From: Chelydra serpentina
Lineage: Eukaryota; Chordata; Testudines; Chelydridae
Length of the DNA: 64,000 nt
Assembly (NCBI GenBank): GCA_037349315.1
Contig: JBAIAC010000020.1
Location: 2,294,001-2,358,000, forward strand
Direction: 5' to 3'
How positions within the stretch are numbered: position 1 is the stretch's first letter; every line of letters begins with the position of its first letter. Shown here in pieces: positions 32,915 to 42,976 of the stretch. Under the pieces are notes generated by a model, which saw only the letters and a program-made list of their open reading frames with translations, did not search any database and had not been told where the DNA came from. The position numbers were made by a program, and so were the translations under genes.

Positions 32915-35737
32915 ATGTCTGTAAGCGAGGCCACGGTAAAACTGGACCTTGCCAGACTCGAAATAACAGAGAAAGAAAACGAACATCGGAGACGAATCGA
33001 ATTACGTACGCTGGAAATTAGTGCAGAGACAGAAGCCCACAAGAGAGCTGAGGAGGCCCACAAGAGAGCTATGGAAGCAGAAAGAATCAGGGAGGAGGCG
33101 GCCCACAAGAGAGCTATGGAAGCAGAGGAGCTGGCCCACAAGAGAGCTATGGAAGCAGAAAGAATCAGGGAGGAGGCGGCCCACAAGAGAGCTATGGAAG
33201 CAGAGGAGGCGGCCCACAAGAGAGCTATGGAGGCCCAGAAGCATGAACTGGCTGTTGCAGAGTTGAAGAGTCGCAACCCTTCAGCGTCCGGCTCCGCTTC
33301 CCCAAAAATCCCCAAATGGGAGCGTCTATGCCCCCAGTATGATGAATCCAAGGATATAGCCGAATATTTTATCACCTTCGAGAGACTGTGCTCCCTCCAT
33401 GCGATCCCTGAAGATCAAAAAATGACCACCTTGATAGCCAAATTGACTGGCAGAGCTCTGGACATATTCAATAAGATGCCCATTGGGGATGCCTCCAATT
33501 ATGGTAAATTTAAGGAACTGGTTTTGAAACAGTTTCAGGTTACACCTGAAACCTACAGGGTTAAATTCAGGAGTCTTAAGAGGGGAGATGGGTTAAGTTA
33601 CCTGGCTTATGCAAATGAAATGACAGTTCTGGTAGACAAGTGGGTGAGGGGAAAAGACATTACAAGCTTTGAAGGGATGTGTGATTTGGTTGCTCAGGAA
33701 CAATTCCTGAATATGTGCAGTGATGATGTAAAACAGTACTTGTGGGACAAACAGGTAAAAGCCGTTAGTGAATTAGCTGGGTTTGCAGACTCTTATGAGC
33801 AGGCGCAAGCTGCAATTAAGCATAAACCACTGGCAGAGGGGTACAGGGTCGAAGGAAAACAGAGTCACCGTGTTACCCCTGGGAAGAAGGAGGCTGGGCG
33901 CTCACCTCCCCATTCTCCTAGTACTCGTCCCAAATTCCCTGTACAATCAGAGGAGCCCAGGAGGTGCTATCAATGTAAGTCCACCGAGCACCTGAGAGAT
34001 AAGTGTCCCCTGCTGAGTGAAAACAGGCATCAAGCGGCCCATGAAGCTGCTGCCTCTTTCCACACAGGGTTTGTGAAGTTGACTTCTACACCACCAAGCA
34101 GTGAGCATGTGCATGCGGTTAGACTGAATGGGAAGGTAATCACTGGGTTGAGAGATACAGGTGCTGAAATTTCTATAGTCAGGAGGGACCTGATCCAAGA
34201 GAAGGATTGGTTGCCGGGTAAAGTGGCAGAATTGGAGCTGGTGGGTGGCTACAAAGTCATTGCACCTCTGGCAAAAGTACACATGCAAACGGAAAACTTG
34301 CAGGCTAAGCTAACTGTGGCAACAGTGTCACACAATTTTGCACCGTTTCTACTGGGAAATGATTTCTTTGCTGTGGCAGAATCTGTCCCAGGGCTGGGTG
34401 GCAGCAAGCAGGAACCTGGTGCTGAAAACCCCAGAGGGGGGGGTGAAGTCACAGGGACTGCAGCTGTGGCCAGTTCCTGTCCTGTAATCATCTCCCCGGG
34501 GGAGGGGAATGTTCTACCTCATAGCAAGGGGGGAATTTTCCGGGCCACTGAAGGGTCTATATTAGCTTGCAGCTGTGAGCCCACAGCTGGACCAGGGTCA
34601 CCTTCTCTTCAGGGGGACACGGGAGTGTCTGGCCCAGAGGGAGGCCCAGGAAGGGAAGGAGAGGGGGGGCCGGAGAGCCCGCCCACCTTTTGGCAGGAGG
34701 ATCTTGCCCAGGAGGAGGGTGAAAAGTCTGCATTTCAGATGCCAGACCCCTCTCCTGTGGATCAGGTTAGAAGGGGAAGCTGGGGGTCAGACCTCCCGGA
34801 CGGGGGAGTCCATCCAGCTGACCTGTTGGGGACAGATACTGGGGTGTCCAAGAAAGAGGTTGTTCTTGCTACACGGGTAGGAGGCAAACCTCTCTCTTCA
34901 AAGCAGAAGGGAGCGAGTCTCTGCATGGGTGAAGCCACACAAGGGGATGGGAACCAGCCCAGAGAAATTCCAGAGGGAAGGGCCGAGGGCAGGCCGGGTT
35001 GCAGTACACCCTTTCCTTGCCAGAGCCTCAAACGCATGCCTGATTCAGGAGCCTGCTCCAAAGAGGCAGAAGAATCTGCATCAGAGTGCCTACCAGGGTA
35101 CACAGACGGGCGGGTAATCCTGTGTCTTTCCCTACTTCATCTGTGGGTTATAACAAAGGAGTTAACACTGAGGGTCAACCCTTTCAAGATGGGGAACATA
35201 CCTGATTGGTGGGAAAAACTGTTGTACATGCTTGGGATGGTGACCTCACGGTCGTACAAACATGTTACCTGTCGGCCTATATCGGGTAACCGGCTGGAAG
35301 CTTGGCACAACAGCAAAAGCATAACAGGCCCAGGCTGCTGTGTGAAAGGGGAAACTGAGGCACGCCGCCTCATGGCACTGAGAGCTAAATGCCGAGGTTC
35401 CTACGCCTTAACAGGTATTGCTATCTGTATCCTGTTAGCAATATTACACCCCAACCCATTTTCAGGCGCCCGGGGACCAGGAACCTCGCATTTTGCTAAA
35501 ACCATTACGAACGACACCATGTGGGGTGCCAGTACTGAAAAGGGGTGTGACCAAAGACAAACAGGGGCTTTATGTGTACTGCCTCCGCCATGGACAGTGT
35601 CCAAGTCTCTGGCAGTAAGTTCAGGAGGAGGGTGTGACGGTGTTCCCCATAAAACTTTATGGGGAGATGCTTATAAATGTATATATGTAACTAAAATATG
35701 TTTTATGCTACATGTGCCATGTAACATATCTCTGTGA
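32915..35737 (+). CDS. Gag-protease frame of nested Gypsy element, SCAN-like capsid
   Basis: This is a 940-codon open frame. Residues 1-40 are charged. About 40-112 are six imperfect repeats around A-H-K-R-A-M-E-A-E, a predicted coiled coil. About 130-310 resemble the retroviral/SCAN-type capsid, with F-R-S-L-K-R, then V-A-Q-E-Q-F-L-N and the A-x-F-A-D-S-Y-E-Q-A end. Near 350 is a zinc knuckle C-Y-Q-C-x4-H-x4-C. Near 414 is the protease-type D-T-G-A-E-I-S-I-V. After about 500 the sequence is Gly/Pro/Glu-rich. Beyond residue 740 it is probably former non-coding sequence; the frame ends 105 bases inside the 3' LTR. The SCAN domain of vertebrate transcription factors is known to derive from Gmr1-like Gypsy gag, so a Gmr1-like origin is a reasonable guess. 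The ATG at 32915 is the first in frame after the primer site. Confidence 0.85.
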   Translation: MSVSEATVKLDLARLEITEKENEHRRRIELRTLEISAETEAHKRAEEAHKRAMEAERIREEAAHKRAMEAEELAHKRAMEAERIREEAAHKRAMEAEEAAHKRAMEAQKHELAVAELKSRNPSASGSASPKIPKWERLCPQYDESKDIAEYFITFERLCSLHAIPEDQKMTTLIAKLTGRALDIFNKMPIGDASNYGKFKELVLKQFQVTPETYRVKFRSLKRGDGLSYLAYANEMTVLVDKWVRGKDITSFEGMCDLVAQEQFLNMCSDDVKQYLWDKQVKAVSELAGFADSYEQAQAAIKHKPLAEGYRVEGKQSHRVTPGKKEAGRSPPHSPSTRPKFPVQSEEPRRCYQCKSTEHLRDKCPLLSENRHQAAHEAAASFHTGFVKLTSTPPSSEHVHAVRLNGKVITGLRDTGAEISIVRRDLIQEKDWLPGKVAELELVGGYKVIAPLAKVHMQTENLQAKLTVATVSHNFAPFLLGNDFFAVAESVPGLGGSKQEPGAENPRGGGEVTGTAAVASSCPVIISPGEGNVLPHSKGGIFRATEGSILACSCEPTAGPGSPSLQGDTGVSGPEGGPGREGEGGPESPPTFWQEDLAQEEGEKSAFQMPDPSPVDQVRRGSWGSDLPDGGVHPADLLGTDTGVSKKEVVLATRVGGKPLSSKQKGASLCMGEATQGDGNQPREIPEGRAEGRPGCSTPFPCQSLKRMPDSGACSKEAEESASECLPGYTDGRVILCLSLLHLWVITKELTLRVNPFKMGNIPDWWEKLLYMLGMVTSRSYKHVTCRPISGNRLEAWHNSKSITGPGCCVKGETEARRLMALRAKCRGSYALTGIAICILLAILHPNPFSGARGPGTSHFAKTITNDTMWGASTEKGCDQRQTGALCVLPPPWTVSKSLAVSSGGGCDGVPHKTLWGDAYKCIYVTKICFMLHVPCNISL

Positions 35738-36765
35738 AAGTTATGACCTACTGAATTTACTCCTCCTGTTTGTATGCATGTGTCATTGTTGTAGTTGGAG
35801 TTATGAAGATTGGTTTTATATTTGCTGGTTTTGTACATAGCCTTTGTAAGTGCATGGGATCATCTTTGGAGCAAAGAATGCCTGTTAAATGCGAGCACTT
35901 GACAGACAAAAGACTTTGCAGACCCCAATCCACATTGGGGCCAGGTCTGGAATGCAACTGGTTAGACTGGTTAGGGCGCATGGGCAGGTGACTTGCCCAT
36001 GTGATCCCAAAACTCCAGGGCAACTGGATCCTACACAGGGAGAGGAAGAGAGGCTATAAAAGCCCTTGCAAGACCCTTCCATTTTGTCTTCAGCTGGCTA
36101 AAGGGAGAGGCTCTCCACCCCCCCAGGGACATTCCTGAGGGGAACTGAACAAAGGACAAAGGGGTGTGAGAATCTGGTGGACTCAGCTGGGCCCAGGCTG
36201 ATTCTACAGCCTGTAAAAAGGAAAATATCCGAATCTGGTGAGGCTTTTATGTGTGTTAACTTTGAATAGACATAGATGTGCGCATTTTATTTTATTTTAT
36301 TAAGTAACTGGCTTTGTTCTGTTTGTCACTTATTGAACTCACTTAAATGCTATTTTCTGTACTTATTAAAATCACTTTTTACTTAAGTTTCCTTGAGTAC
36401 GAGTTAGTGCAAAGGGAGAGCAAACAGGTGTGCATACTTTCTATCTTTGCAATAGAAAGCGAACGATTTATGAGTTTACCCTGTATAAGCTTTATACAGG
36501 GTAAAACGGATTTATTAAGGGTTTGAACCTCCTTGGAGTTGAGCAGCTGGGTGTCAAAGGCAAGAGCGCTTCCAGGGGCCTTACAGGGGTGAGTGGACTT
36601 GGTTCGGACCTGGGTCTGTGTTTGCAGCAGATCAGTGGAATCTGGCTCAAAACAGACAGGATTCGGGAGTCCCAAGCTGGAAAAGGCCTGGAAGCAGGGG
36701 CAGAAGTAGCCTTGGCACACCAGGTGGCAGCACCAAGCAGGTCTCTGTGGCCCCAACCCGTCACA
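35633..36765 (+). repeat. 3' LTR of nested Gypsy element
   Basis: Same sequence as 31490-32622 in all stretches compared, including the TATA box and the A/T-rich 'cgcattttattttatttta' segment. Confidence 0.95.
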
Positions 36766-39235
36766 TACGCCTCCTATGGTCCCTGACTGGACTAAGAGTG
36801 CAATGTTTTAGTTGATCCCTATGTACTAGTCTCTGAGGGCCTCCTCGCTCAGGCCGGATGGTGTAAACTGGTAGCTCGGGATTGTTGTGAGCAACTACAA
36901 TGTGGGGATTTGACTCCCACTTGTCCTGTATTTTATTACGCCCCTGTTGTCCATGGTTACAAACTCGTACATGGTCACCAGGCCTGATGAGAGCCCCACT
37001 GGACTTGTGATCATAAGTCTTTTTCCTACTTTGGGCTGTGTCTTTAGCTGTACGGAGAGCAACTTTGCTGGTTGTCTTTGGCCTGTAATGGACACCTTGG
37101 ACCCAGTCATCAAAACTGGTCACCTCATCATTAGAAAAGGCTTCTTGATGCTTCTCTGGCAACACCCTTAAGTTAGCCACCTGTGCAGGAATCAGCCCTT
37201 GGCATGCCGCTTGAACTGGAACTGGCAGTCTGCCACCACATCTTTTTTGAGGAAAGGTAACTTGTTCTCCCTTCTCCCCAAATGTTACCTTCACCTGAGG
37301 GATCGCCTCCTCAGGCTGCAACTCCATAGCCTTCACACTTGGGTTGAAAAGACTCACTGGTACTCTTCCTTTGATGGCACCAGTCAATACATTGGCTGAC
37401 TGAAGTCCCTTAGGTAGGCTTGACCCAGATGTAGGCTCTACCAGCACTCGATATTCATTGGTATTTCCTGGCATCCAGCAGCGTTCATGAAGGATCTTCT
37501 CTCTCCAAGGAGAAATAATGGTCTTCCGGTTTCTGCCGATTTTAACATTTCCAATCCACTTTGTGGGGCCCAGGGAATGACTCTGCGTCTCCGCTCGAGC
37601 CAGTACTCCACTCAGCACAGCATTCTTCTTAGCATGCCCATGACGGTTCATCCTCCTGGTTTCTTTTACTGGCAACTGTAGCTCTTTCAGCTCACTAATG
37701 ATGTTCATCCCTAGAATCCCTGGGACTCCTTCTCCTATATGGCTCCCTTCAGAGGCCTTGTCTTTCAGGATGAAGATGCATTTCCCTGGCAGTGTCTGGC
37801 CCATGTAGTCGATGTCTGCTTCGAGGCATCCCATCACTGGGATTGCCAGTCCATTAACTGCTGTTAGATGTACAAACTGTGTGTTGTGCATGGTCAGCTC
37901 TTTGTCTTTCAAATATTTTTGAAAATGTGATTCAGTAATGGTGGTGACTTCTGAGCCAGTATCTAACAAACATCTGGTTTTTACCCCTGCTATACATACT
38001 TCAGCAGTTAGACAGTCTCCAAATGCTCGCTTACAGAAGTCACTAGATATGCTGGTGCTGCCCATGTTCCTCTCAACACTGTATGCAGAGTGATTTTCCA
38101 CCAAGGACAGGCCTAGGAATCCTTCTGCCACTGCTTGGCCTTTTACTGTAGATGGACCACTCGCTCCTGGTGCCCCATCGATTTCGAGTGCCTGGGACTC
38201 TGGTCTCCTTCTCAGTGTACAATCTCGGCTAGTATGTCCTGGCCTTTCACAGGTGTAACAAATGTACCTCCCTAGCTCATCCTTCAGTGGAGATCTTCGG
38301 GATCCTGGAGCTCTTGGATATTTTGGCACATTAGTGGAGGTATTTCCTTTCATCACCTCAGTCATCACTTTCATCATCTCCCCCTGTTGAACATCCAGTT
38401 TTTGGACAGCTTCACTTAGGCTTTCCAATGTTAGCTGTGTTTGGGGCAGGGCCTTTTCGCCAGCAGCTGCATTCACTAGGCCCCCACTTTGTGTATGGGG
38501 GTCAGGCTTGGCCCTCTCTGCCCCAGGAACTTCCTCTTCTTCTGACCACATAATGGCAGCCTGCATGAGTTCATGGAACTTTTTACTGGGCTCTTCCTTA
38601 AACCTCCTTTTCATTTCACGTCGGAGGGAGTCGTCCCGGAGCCCCAACACCAACTGCTCTTTTAGAAACATATCTGGGTCTGGAACTCGTTGAGAATCTC
38701 GCCGCTCCACTTTGCTCATTCTCTCCTGAAGATCATATGCGTATGCCTGGATAGTTTCACCGGGCTCCTGCTTTCTCTCAAAGAACTCCTTTAGTCGAGT
38801 TCCAATAGGTACCTTGTCTCCGTACACTTCCAGGAGGAGTTCAAACACCTTTTTCACATCTTTCTTGTCTGCCATTGCCATGAACTTTACTGTGGCCTTC
38901 GCCTGGTCCTTGAGGTGTTCCTCTATGAAGTCCACATGGTCTTCCTCGGGTACTCTTAGCACACGCAGAGCCGTCTTCACAGACTTGACCCACTCCTCTA
39001 CTGTAATGTCTCCTGCTCTGGTCGGGAAGCCACCAAACTCTGTGACTTTCTGCTCCCGTGGGACATAAATAGTAGGGGGTTTCTTAGCTTCTGCTGCCTG
39101 TTGGTCTATTACAGCCTTAGCCAGTGATAAGGCTTCTCTCTGTTCTGTTCTAGCTTGTTGTAATGCCTCAGCTTGGTCTGACAATCTGCGCTGAAGTTCA
39201 GCAACCTGGGCTTGTAGTTGTTCAATTCGAGCCAT
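36761..39235 (-). CDS. Outer Gypsy Gag-Pro-integrase-tail fusion frame
   Basis: This is an 824-codon open frame. Residues 1-55 form a coiled-coil start (A-R-I-E-Q-L-Q-A-Q-V-A-E-L-Q). About 70-240 are a capsid-like region with K-E-F-F-E-R-K-Q-E-P-G-E-T-I-Q-A-Y. C-Y-T-C-x4-H-x4-C near 325 is the zinc knuckle, and L-L-D-T-G-S-E-V-T-T-I near 420 is the protease active site. Then comes a spacer found between protease and RT in Gypsy elements (G-N-T-N-E-Y-R-V-L-V-E-P). RT, RNase H and the integrase core are missing. From about 700 the sequence is the integrase C-terminus (Y-D-H-K, R-P-G-D-H-V, D-K-W-E-S-N-P-H-I-V-V, L-V-H-R-D-Q-L-K). The deletion kept the frame. The stop codon is supplied by the nested LTR at 36761. 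Confidence 0.85.
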   Translation of the reverse strand: MARIEQLQAQVAELQRRLSDQAEALQQARTEQREALSLAKAVIDQQAAEAKKPPTIYVPREQKVTEFGGFPTRAGDITVEEWVKSVKTALRVLRVPEEDHVDFIEEHLKDQAKATVKFMAMADKKDVKKVFELLLEVYGDKVPIGTRLKEFFERKQEPGETIQAYAYDLQERMSKVERRDSQRVPDPDMFLKEQLVLGLRDDSLRREMKRRFKEEPSKKFHELMQAAIMWSEEEEVPGAERAKPDPHTQSGGLVNAAAGEKALPQTQLTLESLSEAVQKLDVQQGEMMKVMTEVMKGNTSTNVPKYPRAPGSRRSPLKDELGRYICYTCERPGHTSRDCTLRRRPESQALEIDGAPGASGPSTVKGQAVAEGFLGLSLVENHSAYSVERNMGSTSISSDFCKRAFGDCLTAEVCIAGVKTRCLLDTGSEVTTITESHFQKYLKDKELTMHNTQFVHLTAVNGLAIPVMGCLEADIDYMGQTLPGKCIFILKDKASEGSHIGEGVPGILGMNIISELKELQLPVKETRRMNRHGHAKKNAVLSGVLARAETQSHSLGPTKWIGNVKIGRNRKTIISPWREKILHERCWMPGNTNEYRVLVEPTSGSSLPKGLQSANVLTGAIKGRVPVSLFNPSVKAMELQPEEAIPQVKVTFGEKGEQVTFPQKRCGGRLPVPVQAACQGLIPAQVANLRVLPEKHQEAFSNDEVTSFDDWVQGVHYRPKTTSKVALRTAKDTAQSRKKTYDHKSSGALIRPGDHVRVCNHGQQGRNKIQDKWESNPHIVVAHNNPELPVYTIRPERGGPQRLVHRDQLKHCTLSPVRDHRRRM

Positions 39236-39313
39236 GGTGGGGTTCTTGACCAGGCCTGGACAGTGCTACCAGAACTCAACCAGTAAATCAATGGGGTGGA
39301 CCCTGTGGATAGG

Positions 39314-39331
39314 ATCCTGTTCGTGATGCCA
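39314..39331 (-). other. Primer binding site of outer element
   Basis: Minus-strand TTGGCATCACGAACAGG lies four bases after the LTR end. The tRNA was not identified. Confidence 0.5.
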
Positions 39332-39335
39332 ATTA

Positions 39336-40487
39336 TGTAAGCGGGGGAATAGTCCCGCTATTGTGGGGAACTATCCTCATCTCTGCACTACCCCGGTGAA
39401 ATGGGCTAGCGGAAGGATCTCAGTCCTCGCTCCCACCTCCTTTACCCCAGAGGCCTCCCTGCCCTCCCCTTGCACTCTCCTGTCTGGCAGAGTCCTCGTA
39501 ACCCCAACAAGGCTGGGCCCAGGATTCCTGGGAGGCTCGACCCCCAACCTTGCTGTGGTCACCTAGGTCAGGGGCTAGGGTGTCCCCACTCCGGGGTACT
39601 CTCTCTGAACAGGATGCTTCCCTGACCAACTGATCACTGTATACAATTCAAAGCAAATGCAAATTATTTAATTAACAATTAATTTGTAACAGGAATAAGG
39701 AAAAATGGGAAAGGCTAATGAAAACACATCACCCCGCTCTGTGGCAGGGAACATCTCAACAGTGTCTCTGCAATGTCAGGGCAGTTCAGTCTGTTCCTTT
39801 GTAAATTCCAGGCTCCTTCTCAGGCCCTGGCTGTGCTGCAGGGACGCTGTGGCTTGGATACTTGCTCCGGCGGTGGCCACACGCTCGCAGGCTCTGAGTG
39901 GCAGGACCCTTCTTCCCAGCGTTGCCCCTGCCCTGTTGGGGTTTAGATCCCCCTGCAAGTCTGGCCTGCAGGGCCCCTTGGCTGAGGCGTCTCCCTGTGC
40001 TGGGCCCACTGCCCAGGGTCCCCCTCGCTCTCCCCAGCTGCTCACCGCACCCGGCTCCGGACTGCTCCAGCCTCAGCTCCAGCTCCTCTGCCTCAGCATG
40101 GCTGCTGCTGCTCTGCCTCCAGCTCCCTGGGCTGCTGCCCTGGCTCCTCTGGCTCTGGCTGCTGCAGCTTCTCCCCCAGAGCAGGTCTGTGTCTCTGGGC
40201 TGCACCTCTGCTCCCAGGGCAGGTCTGTGTCTCTGGGCTGCTTTTCTGGCCCCTCCAGATCTGGCCCAGCTCAGCTCAGCTCTGGCTTCTGCCCTCTCCT
40301 CAGCTCGGCCCCACTCACTCTGACTCAGGCAACCTCAGCTCACACGGAGGACGGGATTTACCCCTGACCACCTGACTCCCTGATTCGCCTGCCCGCCCTG
40401 TCAATCAGAGCTGACCTGGAGCATTGGCCTCTCCCCATTGCCCCTGAGAGCTCTGAATGTTAGTAAGGGGATAACAGTCCCCTTACA
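39336..40487 (-). repeat. 5' LTR of the outer Gypsy element
   Basis: 1152 bp, TGTAAG...CTTACA. It differs from the other LTR by several substitutions and indels, so it is older than the nested element. Confidence 0.93.
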
Positions 40488-40491
40488 TGAG

Positions 40492-40673
40492 TATCAGAAG
40501 AGTTTTGTTATATCCTGTAAACAAATGTTTTCTACATAGGATGACTTGGCAGAGGTGGCTATTAGGTGGGACCTATAAAAAGATTGCAGGAAAAGTGTAA
40601 TGGTCACAGGATGCTGATGGATAAGGAATTAGCTCCCCCTGCATCCTCATACCAGTCACCCATGAATATCACT
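40492..40673. other. Host intron, continuation of the unit broken by the Gypsy insertion
   Basis: 'atcagaagagttttgttat' directly continues the intron left at 29889. The same unit, uninterrupted, is seen at 54030-54200 ('agagtttttctcctgttctg', 'ggaattagctcctcc'). Confidence 0.65.
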
Positions 40674-42655
40674 GTGACAGATATGGCAATTTCCTAAAAC
40701 ATCTTTGGGAGATCCTACTGCACTAAATTTATGTACCATGTTTAGCCAGGGCTTACATGTAATTCCATGAAGGAGGGTGACCAGTGGTGAGCTGGAGCCG
40801 GTTTGCACTGGTTCTGAAAGGGCTTCTAAATTAAACAACCGGCCCCAGCTGTTTGGCGCGCGACAAGCCTGGGTGGGAGGTGGAGGCGGAGCGGAGGTGA
40901 GCTGGGTGGGGGGATGCAGAGAAACCGCTTTCTGCCCCAGGCACCGCTGCTTCGCTTTCCCCCCTCCCTCCCTCCCTTCCAGGCTTGCTGCGTGCCAAAC
41001 AGCTGGCATTTGGCTCACCTCCGTCCAGCTCACCTCCATCTCTGTCTCCTCCTCCTCCCCCAAGGTGCCGCCGCTCAGCTTTATCCCTCCCTCCCAGGCT
41101 TGCTGCGCGCCAAACAGCTCGCGCACAGCAAGCCTCGGAGGGAGGAAAAGCGGAGCAGCGGAGCCTCGGGAGGCGGAGCGGAGGTGAGCTGGGGCAGGGA
41201 GCAGTTTCTCTGTACCCTCCCACCCAGCTCACCTCCGTATCCGCTTCTGCCCCCTCCCCATGCGTAGCAAGCCTGGGAGAGAGGGAGGGGGGAAAAGCGG
41301 AGCAGCGCCGCCTCAGGAGGCGGAGGTGAGCTGGGTGGCGGGGCTGGTGGGGAGCTGCCGGTGGGTGCTCTGCTTCTCCCCCCTCCCTCCCAGGCTTGCA
41401 AGCCTGCGGGGGTGGGGGGGATTTGGGGAAGGGGTGGAATGAGGCCGGGGTGGAGTTGGGGCTGGGACGGGGGCGCGAGCACCCACCGCCGCCGACTAAA
41501 GTCGGCACCTATGAACTGGGGCAGGGAGCAGTTCCTCTGCACCCCACCCCCGCCAGCTCACTTCCTCCCCCTCCTTCCAGGCTTGCCGGAATCAGCTGTT
41601 TGGCACACAGCAAGCCTGGGAGGGAGGGAGAAAGGAAGGGAGGGAGGGGGAGAGAAGTGGAGTAGCGGTGCCTCGGGAGAGGATGCGGAGGTGAGCTGGG
41701 CGGGGTCGGGGGGCTGGTTGGGAGCTGCCTGGGTGCTCTGCTTCTCCCCCTCCCTCCCAGGCTTGCAAGCCTCGGGGGGGGGGGGGTGGAGGGGAAATGC
41801 AGCGCACCCAGGGAAGGAGGAGGAGATTTGGGGAAGGGGTGAAATGGGGGCGGGGCCAGGGGTGAAGTGGGAGGGCGCAACCCCCTCGTGGGGTGAGGAG
41901 GGAACTGGTTGTTAAAATTTTGGCAGCTCATCACTGAGGGTAACCATACCCCATCAGGAACTAAGAACAGTGGGGCATGATCAGGCATATTCACTCAAAT
42001 TGTAACACCTCCCAAGAGGGCCATCTCCTGGAGAGGTTCGCATATACTGGTTCAAACTGGATTCTCCAGGGACCAACAGACAAAAATGGACTTTTGCATA
42101 AATAGCCCTGAGTTGAAACTGACTCAGGACCTTCCTTCTGATCCAGCAAACAGACGGGGGGAGCCCAATCTTCTGTGCAGGGAGAGCCCAATCCTTCCCA
42201 GGAAGGGTTGGAAGGACTTGGATCTATGGAGGACTCATATGACTGATAGGTGATCTTTTAGCGTGAGTATAGGAACTTTTACTGTTTTTGTTTGTTTGTT
42301 TCTGTTTTCGCCGTAATGCTTTCACCTTGGGAAGAATTGTGTTTGCATATATAAAGCTACGTGGTAACTGGTGCCTGCTGGCAATTCCAGCTGCACAGTC
42401 TTTGAAGAAAAAGCAAAGCACAGCTGCAGGCCTGTTTTGGCAGTCTGGCTTGCTGGGGATATCACAGTGCAGCCAGGGAACTGAGCAGCCTGGACAAACC
42501 CCCATCAGGAGGGAGAGAGAAACAGATCTCTGCCCAAGAGAGGTGATGGCTGATGAACTCTCAAGGGACCACAGAGGGGGAATACAGGGAGAGTTGCCCT
42601 GAATTGTGATAATCATGCCACCATTTTCAAAATTCATAGCAAGTGAATAACCCGT
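40674..42655. repeat. Probable old LTR fragment interrupted by hAT
   Basis: The sequence starts TGTGACAGATATGGCAATTT and after the hAT continues with 'ggttcaaactggattctcc' and 'gggaccaacagacaaaaatgg', phrases I associate with turtle LTR elements. There is no partner LTR, coding region or target duplication. Past about 42230 I recognise nothing. Confidence 0.35.
40782..41936. mobile_element. hAT-type element, 1155 bp, with 8-bp target duplication
   Basis: Left end CAGTGGTGAGCTG and right end CAGCTCATCACTG are inverted copies with one mismatch. AGGGTGAC (40774-40781) and AGGGTAAC (41937-41944) flank it with one difference. The inside is GC-rich and made of repeated blocks ('caagcctgggaggga', 'gcggaggtgagctggg'). 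No transposase is present; open frames on both strands are composition artefacts. Confidence 0.85.
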
Positions 42656-42955
42656 TAATTAACCTGGCTTTCCCACAGCTGCAAAAAGGAAAACAAAGAG
42701 AGAAGTAGGAAATTTGCAAAAAAAAATGTTGAATAATTATTGCCTGGTATCTTCCAGGAAGCATGTAGACAATATGAGACCCTTTATCAAAGTGATGATT
42801 TGTACAGTGATCAGACACTCTAGAAATGAAACTGCTGGACATTTTGAGGTGAATGAGACAGAGTTGGTAAGCAGAAAGGCTAGAAATATAGATATACATT
42901 GCAAAGCAGAAAAAAAAATCTGAATATCACTACTTACAAACCAGTGCAAATTTAC

Positions 42956-42976
42956 CACAGTCATTTCGGAATTGGA
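42956..42976 (-). CDS. 21-nt heptad exon, type C
   Basis: Acceptor ctgttgcag, donor gtaaattt. Phase 1 reading gives Q-F-R-N-D-C. The flank 'ggactgcaacagattaaat' matches that of the exons at 55295 and 59267. Confidence 0.68.

Larger units (their letters stand above)
31490..36765 (+). mobile_element. Nested Gypsy-type LTR element, gag-only, apparently young
   Basis: LTRs 31490-32622 and 35633-36765 are both 1133 bp, start TGTGACGG and end CCGTCACA, and every stretch I compared is identical. The target duplication TACGC is exact (31485-31489, 36766-36770). The 3.0-kb interior has a primer-site-like GTGGCGTAGTCGAGCAGGAT directly after the 5' LTR, one long frame with capsid, zinc knuckle and protease, and a purine tract tcaggaggaggg before the 3' LTR. 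No RT or integrase is present, so it must have moved with enzymes from elsewhere. Confidence 0.94.
29890..40487 (-). mobile_element. Ty3/Gypsy-type LTR element (outer), pol largely deleted
   Basis: Two LTRs (29890-31048 and 39336-40487) start TGTAAG and end CTTACA, flanked by TGAG on both sides (29886-29889, 40488-40491). The coding strand is minus. A primer-site-like TTGGCATCACGAACAGG follows the 5' LTR (39331 downwards), and the purine-rich AGCAAGGGGGAA precedes the 3' LTR (31060-31049). Inside are gag, protease and the end of integrase; RT, RNase H and most of integrase are missing. A second LTR element (31490-36765) is nested in it. Confidence 0.93.

Noticed and set aside
41081..41915. 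Frames of 150-225 codons on both strands
   Set aside because: They lie inside a GC-rich hAT element made of repeated blocks; no transposase motif is present.
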